64,000 nt of DNA. It comes from Bacteroidales bacterium UBA5507. Lineage in GTDB: Bacteria; Bacteroidota; Bacteroidia; Bacteroidales; Lentimicrobiaceae. Shown here one piece after another: positions 8,146 to 16,764 of the stretch. The position numbers were made by a program, and so were the translations under genes. Below the pieces are notes generated by a model. The model was not told the DNA's origin. It made no database searches and saw only the letters and a program-made list of their open reading frames with translations. Position 1 is the stretch's first letter. Every line of letters begins with the position of its first letter. The stretch is from assembly GCA_002426195.1 (NCBI GenBank), contig DIOT01000013.1, positions 82,869 to 146,868 on the forward strand. Direction: 5' to 3'.

Positions 8146-10086
8146 CTATTTATAATTCCTTTGTTTTACCTCGATGAATTCATAATTAAGCCCTTCCTTA
8201 ATAAGATCAGGTTCAGTATTCTCACCCTTATAACCCCAGGCTGCTACATATTTAAACACTTCATCGTTGCGGAGTGCTTCACCATCGGGTGTTTGATGTT
8301 CTTCACGGAAATGGCCACCACATGATTCTTCTCTCATCAGAGCATCTTTAGCCATAAGTTCTCCTAATTCAAGAAAATCTGCTACTCTTCCGGCTTTCTC
8401 AAGCTCCATGTTAATTGAGAATGCATCACCGGGTATCTTAACATCTTTCCAGAATTCTTCTCTTACAACCTTTATTTCCTCGATAGCATTCCTGAGTCCC
8501 TGCTCATTACGCGCCATACCAACCTGTTCCCACATAATGTGTCCCAGTCTTCTATGGAAAGTATCAACGGTAGTCTTGCCTTTGATGTTCATGAGGCGGT
8601 TTATCTTATCAACCACCTGTTTTTCAGCTTCAATGAATTCAGGAAGATCAGGTGAAATGCGGGGAACTGAAATCTGATCAGCCAGATAATTCTGGATTGT
8701 ATAAGGTAATACGAAATAACCATCTGCAAGGCCCTGCATAAGAGCAGAAGCGCCTAAGCGGTTAGCTCCGTGGTCACTAAAGTTAGCTTCACCTGCTGCA
8801 AATAATCCCGGCACTGTAGTCATTAATTCATAGTCAACCCAAAGACCGCCCATGGTATAATGGACAGCAGGATATATCATCATAGGTACCTTGTACGGGT
8901 TTTCGTCAACAATCTTTTCATACATCTGGAAAAGATTTCCATAGCGTGCTTCAATTACATTATGACCCAGACGATTAATGGCATCAGCAAAATCGAGGTA
9001 AACAGCCCTACCTGTCTCCCCTACTCCAAACCCGGCATCACATCTTTCTTTTGCAGCTCTCGAAGCAACATCCCTGGGCACGAGGTTACCAAATGCAGGA
9101 TATCTTCTTTCAAGATAGTAATCTCTATCCTCTTCTTTAATATCGAGTGGCGATTTCTTTCCTTCCCTTATGAGAGCAGCATCTTCAAGCTTCTTTGGCA
9201 CCCAGATCCGACCATCATTCCTTAAACTTTCGCTCATCAGTGTTAATTTTGACTGATGCTCTCCATGTACCGGTATACAGGTAGGATGGATCTGAGTGAA
9301 ACATGGATTTCCGAAATATGCGCCCTTCTTGTATGCTTTCCATATTGCTGTCACGTTCGAACCCATGGCATTTGTCGAAAGGAAGAATACATTACCATAA
9401 CCGCCGGTAGCTAGAACAACAGCATGAGCTGAATGTCTCTCGATTTTTCCTGAAACAAGGTCCCTTACAATAACACCTCTTGCGCGACCATCAACAATCA
9501 CAACATCAAGCATCTCATGTCGTGTGTACATTTCCACATTTCCTTTATGTATCTGACGGGATAATGCACTGTAAGCGCCTAATAATAGTTGCTGTCCGGT
9601 TTGTCCTCTTGCATAGAATGTCCTTGAAACCTGAGATCCGCCAAACGACCTGTTATCGAGAAGTCCACCATACTCTCTTGCAAAAGGCACCCCCTGGGCA
9701 ACGCACTGGTCAATAATATTATTACTAACCTCAGCAAGACGATATACATTTGCTTCTCTGGCTCTGTAATCACCTCCTTTTATGGTATCATAAAAAAGTC
9801 TTTGAATACTGTCACCGTCGTTTTGATAGTTTTTGGCGGCATTGATTCCGCCCTGGGCGGCAATACTATGCGCTCTTCGCGGACTATCCTGGTAACAATA
9901 AGCTTTTACCTTGAAACCCATCTCAGCAAGAGAGGCTGCAGCAGAAGCACCTGCTAAACCGGTGCCTACTACAATCACATCAAGCTTTCTTTTATTTGCA
10001 GGATTTACAAGTTTTGCCTGTGATTTGTAGGATGTCCACTTTGTTTCCAGTGGTCCCTGCGGTATCTTTGAATTTAACTCTGCCAT
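8146..10086 (-). CDS. sdhA: Succinate dehydrogenase/fumarate reductase flavoprotein subunit
   Basis: A 646-residue catalytic subunit. The FAD Rossmann motif is GTGLAG (41-46). The covalent-FAD histidine is H73 in HSIAAQGGINAA. The active-site segments around HPTCIP and HGANRLGASALMQGLADG are present. It interconverts succinate and fumarate. Length matches the class B (Bacillus/Wolinella/Bacteroides) form rather than the shorter E. coli SdhA. Second gene of the operon, 52 bases after sdhC. Confidence 0.96.
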   Translation of the reverse strand: MAELNSKIPQGPLETKWTSYKSQAKLVNPANKRKLDVIVVGTGLAGASAAASLAEMGFKVKAYCYQDSPRRAHSIAAQGGINAAKNYQNDGDSIQRLFYDTIKGGDYRAREANVYRLAEVSNNIIDQCVAQGVPFAREYGGLLDNRSFGGSQVSRTFYARGQTGQQLLLGAYSALSRQIHKGNVEMYTRHEMLDVVIVDGRARGVIVRDLVSGKIERHSAHAVVLATGGYGNVFFLSTNAMGSNVTAIWKAYKKGAYFGNPCFTQIHPTCIPVHGEHQSKLTLMSESLRNDGRIWVPKKLEDAALIREGKKSPLDIKEEDRDYYLERRYPAFGNLVPRDVASRAAKERCDAGFGVGETGRAVYLDFADAINRLGHNVIEARYGNLFQMYEKIVDENPYKVPMMIYPAVHYTMGGLWVDYELMTTVPGLFAAGEANFSDHGANRLGASALMQGLADGYFVLPYTIQNYLADQISVPRISPDLPEFIEAEKQVVDKINRLMNIKGKTTVDTFHRRLGHIMWEQVGMARNEQGLRNAIEEIKVVREEFWKDVKIPGDAFSINMELEKAGRVADFLELGELMAKDALMREESCGGHFREEHQTPDGEALRNDEVFKYVAAWGYKGENTEPDLIKEGLNYEFIEVKQRNYK

Positions 10087-10138
10087 AGATCTTCAGATTG
10101 TATTTTTTTACTTTTTGATTCTTTTTTATGCAAGCCGC

Positions 10139-10816
10139 TTAAACAGGTAGCTGCCGGTAGAAATAAATTACCACCGGAATAGTGATAAAACCAACAGTAA
10201 GAACAATTGCTATAATACGGCTGATAATGAAAACTGTGGGAGTATATTTATTGTGATTAAATCCCAGAGACTGAAGACCGGAATGAAATGCATGGTCAAG
10301 GTGGAAACCTAATAACAGCAGCCAGATTATATAAATTATGGTATGCGGAAGCTGCCTGAACTTTACAAGCACCAACTTAGCCATATCTTCGTATTCAGTA
10401 CCGTTGTATACTACATGCTCAATGTTTCCGGTTTTTGCCTGAAAGAAGAAATTATAGAGATGATAAATTAAAACCAGAAAAATCAGCATTCCGGTATGAA
10501 TCATAAATTTAGAGAATGGTGACATCTCCGAGTAGGGAGCCACTTTATATCTCTTGGGTCTGGCCTTCCAGTTTTGTATCTGCAAAACAATACCCATTAT
10601 TATGTGTATGATGAATCCACCAAACAAAAATATCTGCATAAACTGAATTATCGGGTTTGACACCATAAAGTGTGCAGCCTTGTTGAAGGTTTCACCATTG
10701 TCATTAATAAGAACCAGCAGATTTACAGTCATGTGCACAAACAGGAACGCTATCAAAAACAATCCTGCAAGCGACATAATAACCTTCTTTGTGATGGAGG
10801 AGTACTTAAGGGCCAT
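10139..10816 (-). CDS. sdhC: Succinate dehydrogenase cytochrome b subunit
   Basis: A 225-residue integral membrane subunit with five hydrophobic helices (about 10-35, 55-80, 105-130, 155-178 and 195-220). Helix-borne histidines (HMTVN, HIIMG, HTGML, HLYNF, HLDHAFHSG) suit the two haems b of the single-chain class B anchor. It anchors SdhAB and exchanges electrons with menaquinone. First gene of the operon. The 180-base divergent gap to pepP holds a 12-bp palindrome (10857-10868). Confidence 0.93.
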   Translation of the reverse strand: MALKYSSITKKVIMSLAGLFLIAFLFVHMTVNLLVLINDNGETFNKAAHFMVSNPIIQFMQIFLFGGFIIHIIMGIVLQIQNWKARPKRYKVAPYSEMSPFSKFMIHTGMLIFLVLIYHLYNFFFQAKTGNIEHVVYNGTEYEDMAKLVLVKFRQLPHTIIYIIWLLLLGFHLDHAFHSGLQSLGFNHNKYTPTVFIISRIIAIVLTVGFITIPVVIYFYRQLPV

Positions 10817-10893
10817 AATATATCAGTTATTAAATTAAATATTCTCAATTAACAAATTAACCGGTTAACTACTTTTAAAGTTAAATTGTTGCT

Positions 10894-10901
10894 TAAATTT
10901 G
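10894..10901 (+). promoter_or_regulatory. -7 element upstream of the first aminopeptidase P gene
   Basis: TAAATTTG matches TAnnTTTG exactly. Transcription would start near 10908, 90 bases before the ATG at 10998. This is one reason to prefer that ATG over the one at 10926. The -33 element is unclear. Confidence 0.45.
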
Positions 10902-10997
10902 CGAAACAAGGAAGCCGGCATTTAGTTGTACAAAGATATAGATTTACACTTATCCGCATGCCATATTTTAGAATTCAAACTACCTAAAACCCTTATT

Positions 10998-12308
10998 ATG
11001 CGATATCAACCTATTGACTCTTCACTCTTTATTAATAACCGCCGCAAAATTGAAAAGAAGCTTAAGCCAAACTCTCTTGCAATAGTTCATTCATCAGATG
11101 AAATGCCACGGAATGGAGACCAAACCTACACTTTTCGTCAAAACAGTGATATGTTCTATCTTTCCGGTCTTGATCAGGAGAAAACCATTCTTACACTTTT
11201 TCCAAACCATCCCGATGAGAACCTGAGAGAAATTGCATTCATTGTTGAAACCAATGACCATATGGTTACCTGGTATGGCCATAAATATTCACTGGAACAA
11301 GCATTGCAAATCTCTGGCATTAAGACCATTAAATGGCTGAGTCAGTTTGACAGTATCCTGAGGGACTTTATGACAAGAGCCAACTACATCTATTTAAATA
11401 TTGAGGAAAATGCAAAATTTGTTCCCGACATTGAGTCGAGGAATCACCGTTTCGCTAAAGAACTCAAAGAGAAATATCCGCTTCATGAATATGAACGTCT
11501 TGCTCCACTAATCATTGAAGAGCGGTTGGTAAAAGAACCGGAGGAAATAAAGATTCTCAAGAAAGCATGTGATATTACCAAAGATGCTTTTAACAGAGTA
11601 TTAAGAGTCGTTAAACCGGGTTTAACGGAATATGAAGTTGAAGCTGAAATAACTTATGAGTTTTTGCGACAGGGTGCTTCAGGACATGCCTACCCTCCTA
11701 TTGTTGCATCAGGTGTTAACAACAATATTCTGCATTACAATCAAAATGATCAAATATGCAAAGATGGCGAGTTGCTGCTTCTTGATATTGGTGCTGAATA
11801 TGCAAATTATGCCGCAGACCTCTCAAGAACTATTCCTGTAAATGGCAAGTTTACACCACGCCAGCGGGAAGTTTATGAAGCAGTCCTGAGAATCCTGAAA
11901 CAGGCTTCGAAAATGCTGGTACCCGGAGTTACTATAGATAGCTTCCATGCAAAGGTTACCAAAATTATGGAAAATGAACTCATAAAGCTGGGACTTATAA
12001 CGCAAAATGATATTGACAACCAATCGGATTCCACACCGGCATACTTTAAATATTACATGCATGGCACCTCACACTTCATCGGACTTGATGTACATGATGT
12101 GGGTAACAAGCAGTTACAACTCCAGAGAGGAATGGTGCTAAGCTGTGAACCTGGCATTTATATTCCGCAGGAAGGTTTCGGTATCAGACTTGAAAATGAT
12201 ATTTTAGTTGATTATGAGCCTGTCGACCTGATGGCGAATATACCAATTGAGCCTGATGAAATCGAAGCTCTTATGAGTTTAAAGGCAAACCAAATGATAA
12301 ATGCATAA
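10998..12308 (+). CDS. pepP: Aminopeptidase P family M24 metallopeptidase (first copy)
   Basis: A 436-residue Xaa-Pro aminopeptidase. The N-terminal aminopeptidase P (creatinase-like) domain covers about residues 1-165. The C-terminal pita-bread M24 domain carries the five metal ligands: two Asp (LLLDIGAEY...YAADLSRT), His (GTSHFIGLDVHDVG), Glu (SCEPGIY) and Glu (IRLENDI). It removes an N-terminal residue before Pro, using two Mn or similar ions; cytoplasmic. The frame also allows an ATG at 10926, but those 24 residues look non-conserved and MRYQPI is the usual family start. A paralogue follows 22 bases downstream. Confidence 0.9.
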   Translation: MRYQPIDSSLFINNRRKIEKKLKPNSLAIVHSSDEMPRNGDQTYTFRQNSDMFYLSGLDQEKTILTLFPNHPDENLREIAFIVETNDHMVTWYGHKYSLEQALQISGIKTIKWLSQFDSILRDFMTRANYIYLNIEENAKFVPDIESRNHRFAKELKEKYPLHEYERLAPLIIEERLVKEPEEIKILKKACDITKDAFNRVLRVVKPGLTEYEVEAEITYEFLRQGASGHAYPPIVASGVNNNILHYNQNDQICKDGELLLLDIGAEYANYAADLSRTIPVNGKFTPRQREVYEAVLRILKQASKMLVPGVTIDSFHAKVTKIMENELIKLGLITQNDIDNQSDSTPAYFKYYMHGTSHFIGLDVHDVGNKQLQLQRGMVLSCEPGIYIPQEGFGIRLENDILVDYEPVDLMANIPIEPDEIEALMSLKANQMINA

Positions 12309-12330
12309 AAATTAAAAACAAATACACGAT

Positions 12331-13722
12331 ATGTTCACTCCACAAACCTACATGGCAAGGCGCGACGCGCTCAGAAGAGAAATCAAATCAGGAATAATAA
12401 TTCTCCCGGGAAATAACGAAGCTTCCTTTAATTACCCTGCAAATACATATCATTTCAGACAGGACAGCACTTTCAGTTACTTTTTCGGAATCAACCAGCC
12501 CGATCTGGCTGCCATTGTTGACATTGAAGAAGATAAAGATATCTTGTTCGGTAACGATGTTGACATGGATGATATTATTTGGATGGGGCCGCAACCCTCA
12601 ATGACAGAAAGAGGCGAAAAGGTTGGCATAAAAGAAACTCATCCACTTAAAGAGTTTGATGTTTATGTAAAGGAGGCCATGTCGAAAGGACGTAAGGTCC
12701 ATTTCCTCCCGCCTTACCGGGGTGAAACAAAAATATGGTTGTCGGATATTACAGGTTTCCCTGTTTCGCAATTAAAAGGTGAAGCTTCAATTGAACTTAT
12801 CAAAGCTGTTGTTAAACTCCGCAGTGTTAAATCGTCCGAAGAAATTGAAATTATAAATAAGATGGTTGACGTTGCAGGGCTAATGCATACAACCGCAATG
12901 AAAATGGCATTTCCTGGCATTGTTGAACAGGAAATTGCCGGTACAATTGAAGGAATTGCACTTGCCAAGGCAGGCCCTGTATCATTTCCCGTAATTCTTA
13001 GTATTAATGGGCAAACACTTCATAACCATTATCATGGCAATACACTTACCGAGGGAAGAATGCTTGTTGTTGATGCCGGATGTGAATCAGAAGAATATCT
13101 GTTAGCAAGTGATATAACCCGTACTTGTCCGGTTGGAGGTAAATTCAATCACAGACAAAAAGATATTTATGAGATAGTGCTGAAAGCAAATATGAATGCC
13201 ATAGAGGCTATAAAACCGGGCATTCCATATCGTGATGTTCATATGATTGCAGCAAGGACAATAACAGAAGGACTTAAAGCATTGGGATTGATGAAGGGGG
13301 ATACGGACGAAGCTGTAGCCCAGGGCGCCCATGCAATGTTCCTCCCACACGGGCTGGGCCATATGTTAGGCATGGATGTCCATGATCTGGAAGGAGTTGG
13401 AGAAAATTATGTTGGCTATAACGACGAAATTAAAAGGTCGGAGCAATTTGGTACTGCATTCCTCAGAATGGGCAGGAAACTTGAGCCGGGTTTTGTTATT
13501 ACTGTTGAGCCGGGTATATATTTCATCCCCGCTCTGATTGATCAGTGGAAAGCCGAAGGATTGCACAAAGATTTTATCAATTATGATATTGTTGAAAACT
13601 ACAAGGATTTTGGTGGTATCAGGATCGAAGATGATGTTCTTGTTACAGATTCAGGAGTCAGAGTGCTTGGAAAGCCAATTCCAAAGACCGTAAATGAGAT
13701 AGAAAACCTGATGGCCGGATAA
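12331..13722 (+). CDS. Aminopeptidase P family M24 metallopeptidase (second copy)
   Basis: A 463-residue paralogue of the preceding gene with the same architecture: aminopeptidase P N-domain, then M24 domain with ligands in VVDAGCES...ASDITRT, GLGHMLGMDVHD, TVEPGIY and IRIEDDV. It is longer, mainly through insertions between the His and the first Glu ligand (around LEGVGENYVG). Tandem transcription with the first copy is likely. The two may divide substrates (for example, oligopeptides against Pro-dipeptides); that is inference. A strong terminator follows. Confidence 0.9.
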   Translation: MFTPQTYMARRDALRREIKSGIIILPGNNEASFNYPANTYHFRQDSTFSYFFGINQPDLAAIVDIEEDKDILFGNDVDMDDIIWMGPQPSMTERGEKVGIKETHPLKEFDVYVKEAMSKGRKVHFLPPYRGETKIWLSDITGFPVSQLKGEASIELIKAVVKLRSVKSSEEIEIINKMVDVAGLMHTTAMKMAFPGIVEQEIAGTIEGIALAKAGPVSFPVILSINGQTLHNHYHGNTLTEGRMLVVDAGCESEEYLLASDITRTCPVGGKFNHRQKDIYEIVLKANMNAIEAIKPGIPYRDVHMIAARTITEGLKALGLMKGDTDEAVAQGAHAMFLPHGLGHMLGMDVHDLEGVGENYVGYNDEIKRSEQFGTAFLRMGRKLEPGFVITVEPGIYFIPALIDQWKAEGLHKDFINYDIVENYKDFGGIRIEDDVLVTDSGVRVLGKPIPKTVNEIENLMAG

Positions 13723-13739
13723 GAAGGCCAAAAATATTC

Positions 13740-13782
13740 TGGCCTGACCGTTGATGATCAAATTGGTCAGGCCATTTTTATT
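13740..13782 (+). terminator. Rho-independent terminator after the M24 pair
   Basis: TGGCCTGACC (13740-13749) pairs perfectly with GGTCAGGCCA (13765-13774) around a 15-base loop, followed by TTTTTATT. It ends the pepP pair and leaves the hydrolase gene at 13804 to be transcribed separately or by read-through. Confidence 0.85.
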
Positions 13783-13803
13783 AACACAAGATATGTTACT
13801 ACT

Positions 13804-14616
13804 ATGAATGATCAGATAACTTATAACGGACAACCGGTAAATTTCAAAGTGCAGGGATCAGGTCCATGGATTGTTTTGCTGCATGGATTCCTCGAATCTA
13901 TTGAAGTATGGAATGATATGGCAAACTACCTGGCTGACCGCTTCAGTGTTTTAATGATAGATTTACCCGGACATGGAAGAAGTGGGCTAACAGGTGAAGA
14001 GCAAACCATTCAGGATATGGCAGGGACAGTAAGAGCTGTTATGGCACATAATTCAATTGACCGGTTCATCATATGCGGGCATTCAATGGGAGGTTATGTA
14101 AGCCTGGAAGTTGCACGGCAATTATCTGATAAGATACAAGGCCTGATCCTGTTTCATTCACATGCAGCTCCCGATGACGAGAAGTCAAAAGAAAACCGCG
14201 ACAGAACAATCAACATTGTCAAACTTAACCATTCAAATTTCATCCAAAGCTTTATTTCTGAAATGTTTGCAAAAAGCAATCAGGAAAAATTCAAAAATCA
14301 GATTGAAATTTTAAGAAACAGAGCTGCCTCAACATCCGGAAAAGCTATAATTTCAGCTTTAACTGCAATGCGCGACAGGCCGGGATCATTAGACATACTG
14401 ATGGTTGCTGCTTATCCTATTCTTTATATAATAGGTAAAGAAGATTCAAGGATGCAATACGATAAGATATTAGCACAGACAATGCTAAGCGAACATTCAG
14501 AATGCATTATGCTTAACAAAGTTGGTCACATGGGGTTTATAGAAGCTCCCGATAAGATTTTTCCGGTTGTAAAGGACTTCTGTTCACGAAATTTGGCAGT
14601 GAGTAAAATTGATTAA
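13804..14616 (+). CDS. Alpha/beta hydrolase
   Basis: A 270-residue alpha/beta-hydrolase-fold protein. Oxyanion motif LHGFLES is near residue 26; the nucleophile elbow GHSMGG has S94; the acid is likely the Asp in IGKEDSRM and the base the His in VGHMGF. No signal peptide, so probably a cytoplasmic esterase, lipase or related enzyme. Nothing in the neighbourhood gives the substrate: it lies between a terminator and a separate promoter for the RicT-like gene. Confidence 0.85.
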   Translation: MNDQITYNGQPVNFKVQGSGPWIVLLHGFLESIEVWNDMANYLADRFSVLMIDLPGHGRSGLTGEEQTIQDMAGTVRAVMAHNSIDRFIICGHSMGGYVSLEVARQLSDKIQGLILFHSHAAPDDEKSKENRDRTINIVKLNHSNFIQSFISEMFAKSNQEKFKNQIEILRNRAASTSGKAIISALTAMRDRPGSLDILMVAAYPILYIIGKEDSRMQYDKILAQTMLSEHSECIMLNKVGHMGFIEAPDKIFPVVKDFCSRNLAVSKID

Positions 14617-14621
14617 CTTTG
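14592..14621 (+). promoter_or_regulatory. Bacteroidota promoter for the ricT-like / gldH / PBP operon
   Basis: A -33 TTTG (14592-14595), 18 bases of spacer, then a -7 TAACTTTG (14614-14621), matching the TTTG/TAnnTTTG pattern. It overlaps the end of the hydrolase gene and lies 68 bases before the next start codon. One of the best promoter matches in the window. Confidence 0.6.
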
Positions 14622-14689
14622 CATCAGCAGATTTATAATCAATTCAATATATAGCAGTTCGTTAACGGGCTGTACCATTAAGTTCTCCC

Positions 14690-16222
14690 ATGGAAGATAA
14701 TACTCAAAATACACCTCCAAATAATCCTGATAATGAACGCAATAATAAGCGCAATCAGGACTTCAGGAACAAGAAAGGGTTCTTTAAGAAAAAAAAAGGC
14801 AAACCATTCTCCGGTGAAAGAAAGAATGGAAATTTTGTAAAAGAAAACACAAGGCAACCAATTGAGGATTCTCCTGATGCTTCCGCAATCGAAAATGAGG
14901 AAATATCAACTGAAGATCAATCTGCAGCTTACCTTGAATTGGAGAATGAAGACAATGAATCTTCATCTTCTGAGGCAACATCTTTTGAATACAAGGGTAG
15001 CGGCAAGTTTTTCAAAAGATCGGGATCAAAGCCGTTGTTAATATTTGATGAGAATAGCTCAGATGAATCAGAAATTCCGGAGGTTCAGGAAATCGTTGAT
15101 ACCGACATTAGTGAACTTCAGCAGACAAGGAAGGACATTGCAAAAGAAAATCCTTTTTTGACGAGAGGATGTTGCAAAATGGTGCAGACTGAAAAATCAA
15201 CTTTCAGTCACAGTTGTAGCAAGTTAGACACCTTCGACTGGCTCAGGAGTTTTCCGCTCGGTCCGAATGTTCCTCCGTTTGACTGTATTGAAGTCAGGTT
15301 TAAAAACAGTAGAAAAGACTACTACAGAACAACATCTGAGCATGACTTGCATGAGGGCGATATTGTTGCTGTTGAAGCCAATCCGGGGCATGACATAGGA
15401 ATTGTGACACTGACAGGTGATGTTGTCAGATTGCAAATGAAAAGAAGGGGTGTTGATCCGCAAAACGAAGAACTAAAGAAAGTATACCGAAAGGCCCGAC
15501 CCGGAGATATTGAAAAGTGGATTGGAGCTGTTTTGAAAGAGGATAAAGCTCTTTTCCGGACGAGGGAAATAGCTGCCAGGCTTAACCTCAAGATGAAAGT
15601 AAACGACGTAGAATATCAGGGAGATGACACTAAAGCCATATTCTATTATACTGCTGATGAAAGAGTTGACTTCAGGGAATTAATAAAAGTGCTTGCTGAA
15701 GAGTTCAGAATCAGAATAGAAATGAGGCAGATTGGTGCACGACAGGAAGCTTCACGATTAGGAGGTATAGGATCATGCGGACGCGAATTATGTTGCTCCA
15801 CATGGCTTACCAGCTTCAGTACAGTAAGTACCAATGCAGCCCGTATTCAACAGCTCTCGCTTAATCCTCAAAAACTTGCAGGACAATGCGGTAAACTTAA
15901 ATGCTGTCTCAATTATGAATACTCAGCATATGCTGAAGCACTTCAGGGCTTCCCTCCTGATGACACCCTTCTTAATACTTCAAAAGGCGATGCATTCCCT
16001 CAGAAAATTGATGTATTTGCAGGCTTGATGTACTATGCCTACAAATCCGATCCTAATAATATTCACGCTATTCCTGTTGACAAAGTAAAAGAGATAATGA
16101 TTAAAAATAAAAAAGGTACATTGGTGCCCAATCTCGAGGAATATGCCAGGAAAATAGAGAGGAAAGAGGACGAATTTGAAAGTATGATTGACGAAGATGA
16201 TCTTAATCGTTTCGATAAATAG
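14690..16222 (+). CDS. PSP1-domain (RicT/YaaT-like) protein with long charged N-terminal extension
   Basis: A 510-residue protein. The conserved PSP1 core starts around residue 165 (CCKM..., then GPNVPPFDCIEVRFKN) and carries the Cys motifs GSCGRELCCSTW and GQCGKLKCCLNYE seen in B. subtilis RicT (YaaT). There RicT forms an iron-sulfur complex with RicA and RicF that affects RNase Y and mRNA maturation. The first roughly 150 residues are low-complexity: a Lys/Asn-rich basic part, then an Asp/Glu/Ser-rich acidic part, absent from B. subtilis RicT. It is followed 17 bases on by gldH, then a class A PBP. Function here is uncertain: Bacteroidota are not known to me to have the full Ric complex. 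Confidence 0.8.
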   Translation: MEDNTQNTPPNNPDNERNNKRNQDFRNKKGFFKKKKGKPFSGERKNGNFVKENTRQPIEDSPDASAIENEEISTEDQSAAYLELENEDNESSSSEATSFEYKGSGKFFKRSGSKPLLIFDENSSDESEIPEVQEIVDTDISELQQTRKDIAKENPFLTRGCCKMVQTEKSTFSHSCSKLDTFDWLRSFPLGPNVPPFDCIEVRFKNSRKDYYRTTSEHDLHEGDIVAVEANPGHDIGIVTLTGDVVRLQMKRRGVDPQNEELKKVYRKARPGDIEKWIGAVLKEDKALFRTREIAARLNLKMKVNDVEYQGDDTKAIFYYTADERVDFRELIKVLAEEFRIRIEMRQIGARQEASRLGGIGSCGRELCCSTWLTSFSTVSTNAARIQQLSLNPQKLAGQCGKLKCCLNYEYSAYAEALQGFPPDDTLLNTSKGDAFPQKIDVFAGLMYYAYKSDPNNIHAIPVDKVKEIMIKNKKGTLVPNLEEYARKIERKEDEFESMIDEDDLNRFDK

Positions 16223-16239
16223 CATTTAAAGCCCCTGTT

Positions 16240-16728
16240 ATGCTTAGAAAATTGTCAACCAACAGTTTCTTTTACACAATTATTGCTTTTTTATCAATAT
16301 TAGGCCTGTCATCATGCGACAGAGATAAGTTTTTTGATGAAAGCGTGAGCATTCCGGGCGACAAATGGTCTTCGGATAAAGAGGTAGTATTCAATGTTGA
16401 TATTGAAGACACTATTTCACCTTATCGCTTCTATATTAATGTAAGAAACAGTAATTCCTATCGTTATAGCAATATTTGGTTCTTTCTAACTACTGAATTT
16501 CCATTGGGTGGTATGTCGGTTGATACAATTGAATGTATGCTGGCAAACAATTCGGGGGAATGGCTTGGCAGAGGGACAGGTAAATATCGCGACAACAGGA
16601 TTTACATAAGAGAAAACATACGTTTTCCTCAAAAAGGGAGTTATGTATTCAGATTGAATCAGGCAATGAGGGAAGACGAGTTAACCGGAATCTCAGAAGC
16701 AGGTATTCGCCTTGAAAAACAAGAATAG
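16240..16728 (+). CDS. gldH: Gliding motility lipoprotein GldH
   Basis: A 162-residue lipoprotein. The hydrophobic signal ends in the lipobox LSSC with C26 as the lipidated residue. The rest matches the GldH pattern (DKW, PYRFYINVRN, YSNIWFF, GEWLGRGTGKYRDN). In Flavobacterium, GldH is required for gliding; it is also found in non-gliding Bacteroidota with a T9SS, where its role is unclear. Presence here fits the T9SS cargo elsewhere in the window. Tight spacing to both neighbours suggests an operon. Confidence 0.88.
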   Translation: MLRKLSTNSFFYTIIAFLSILGLSSCDRDKFFDESVSIPGDKWSSDKEVVFNVDIEDTISPYRFYINVRNSNSYRYSNIWFFLTTEFPLGGMSVDTIECMLANNSGEWLGRGTGKYRDNRIYIRENIRFPQKGSYVFRLNQAMREDELTGISEAGIRLEKQE

Positions 16729-16764
16729 TTAAGCTTCACAAATATAATTTTTACGTTTTCTGCA

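Noticed and set aside
8408..8677. Several open frames of 60-130 codons antisense to sdhA, recA-like and other real genes
   Set aside because: They overlap strongly conserved coding regions on the other strand and show no family resemblance; they are shadows of real genes.
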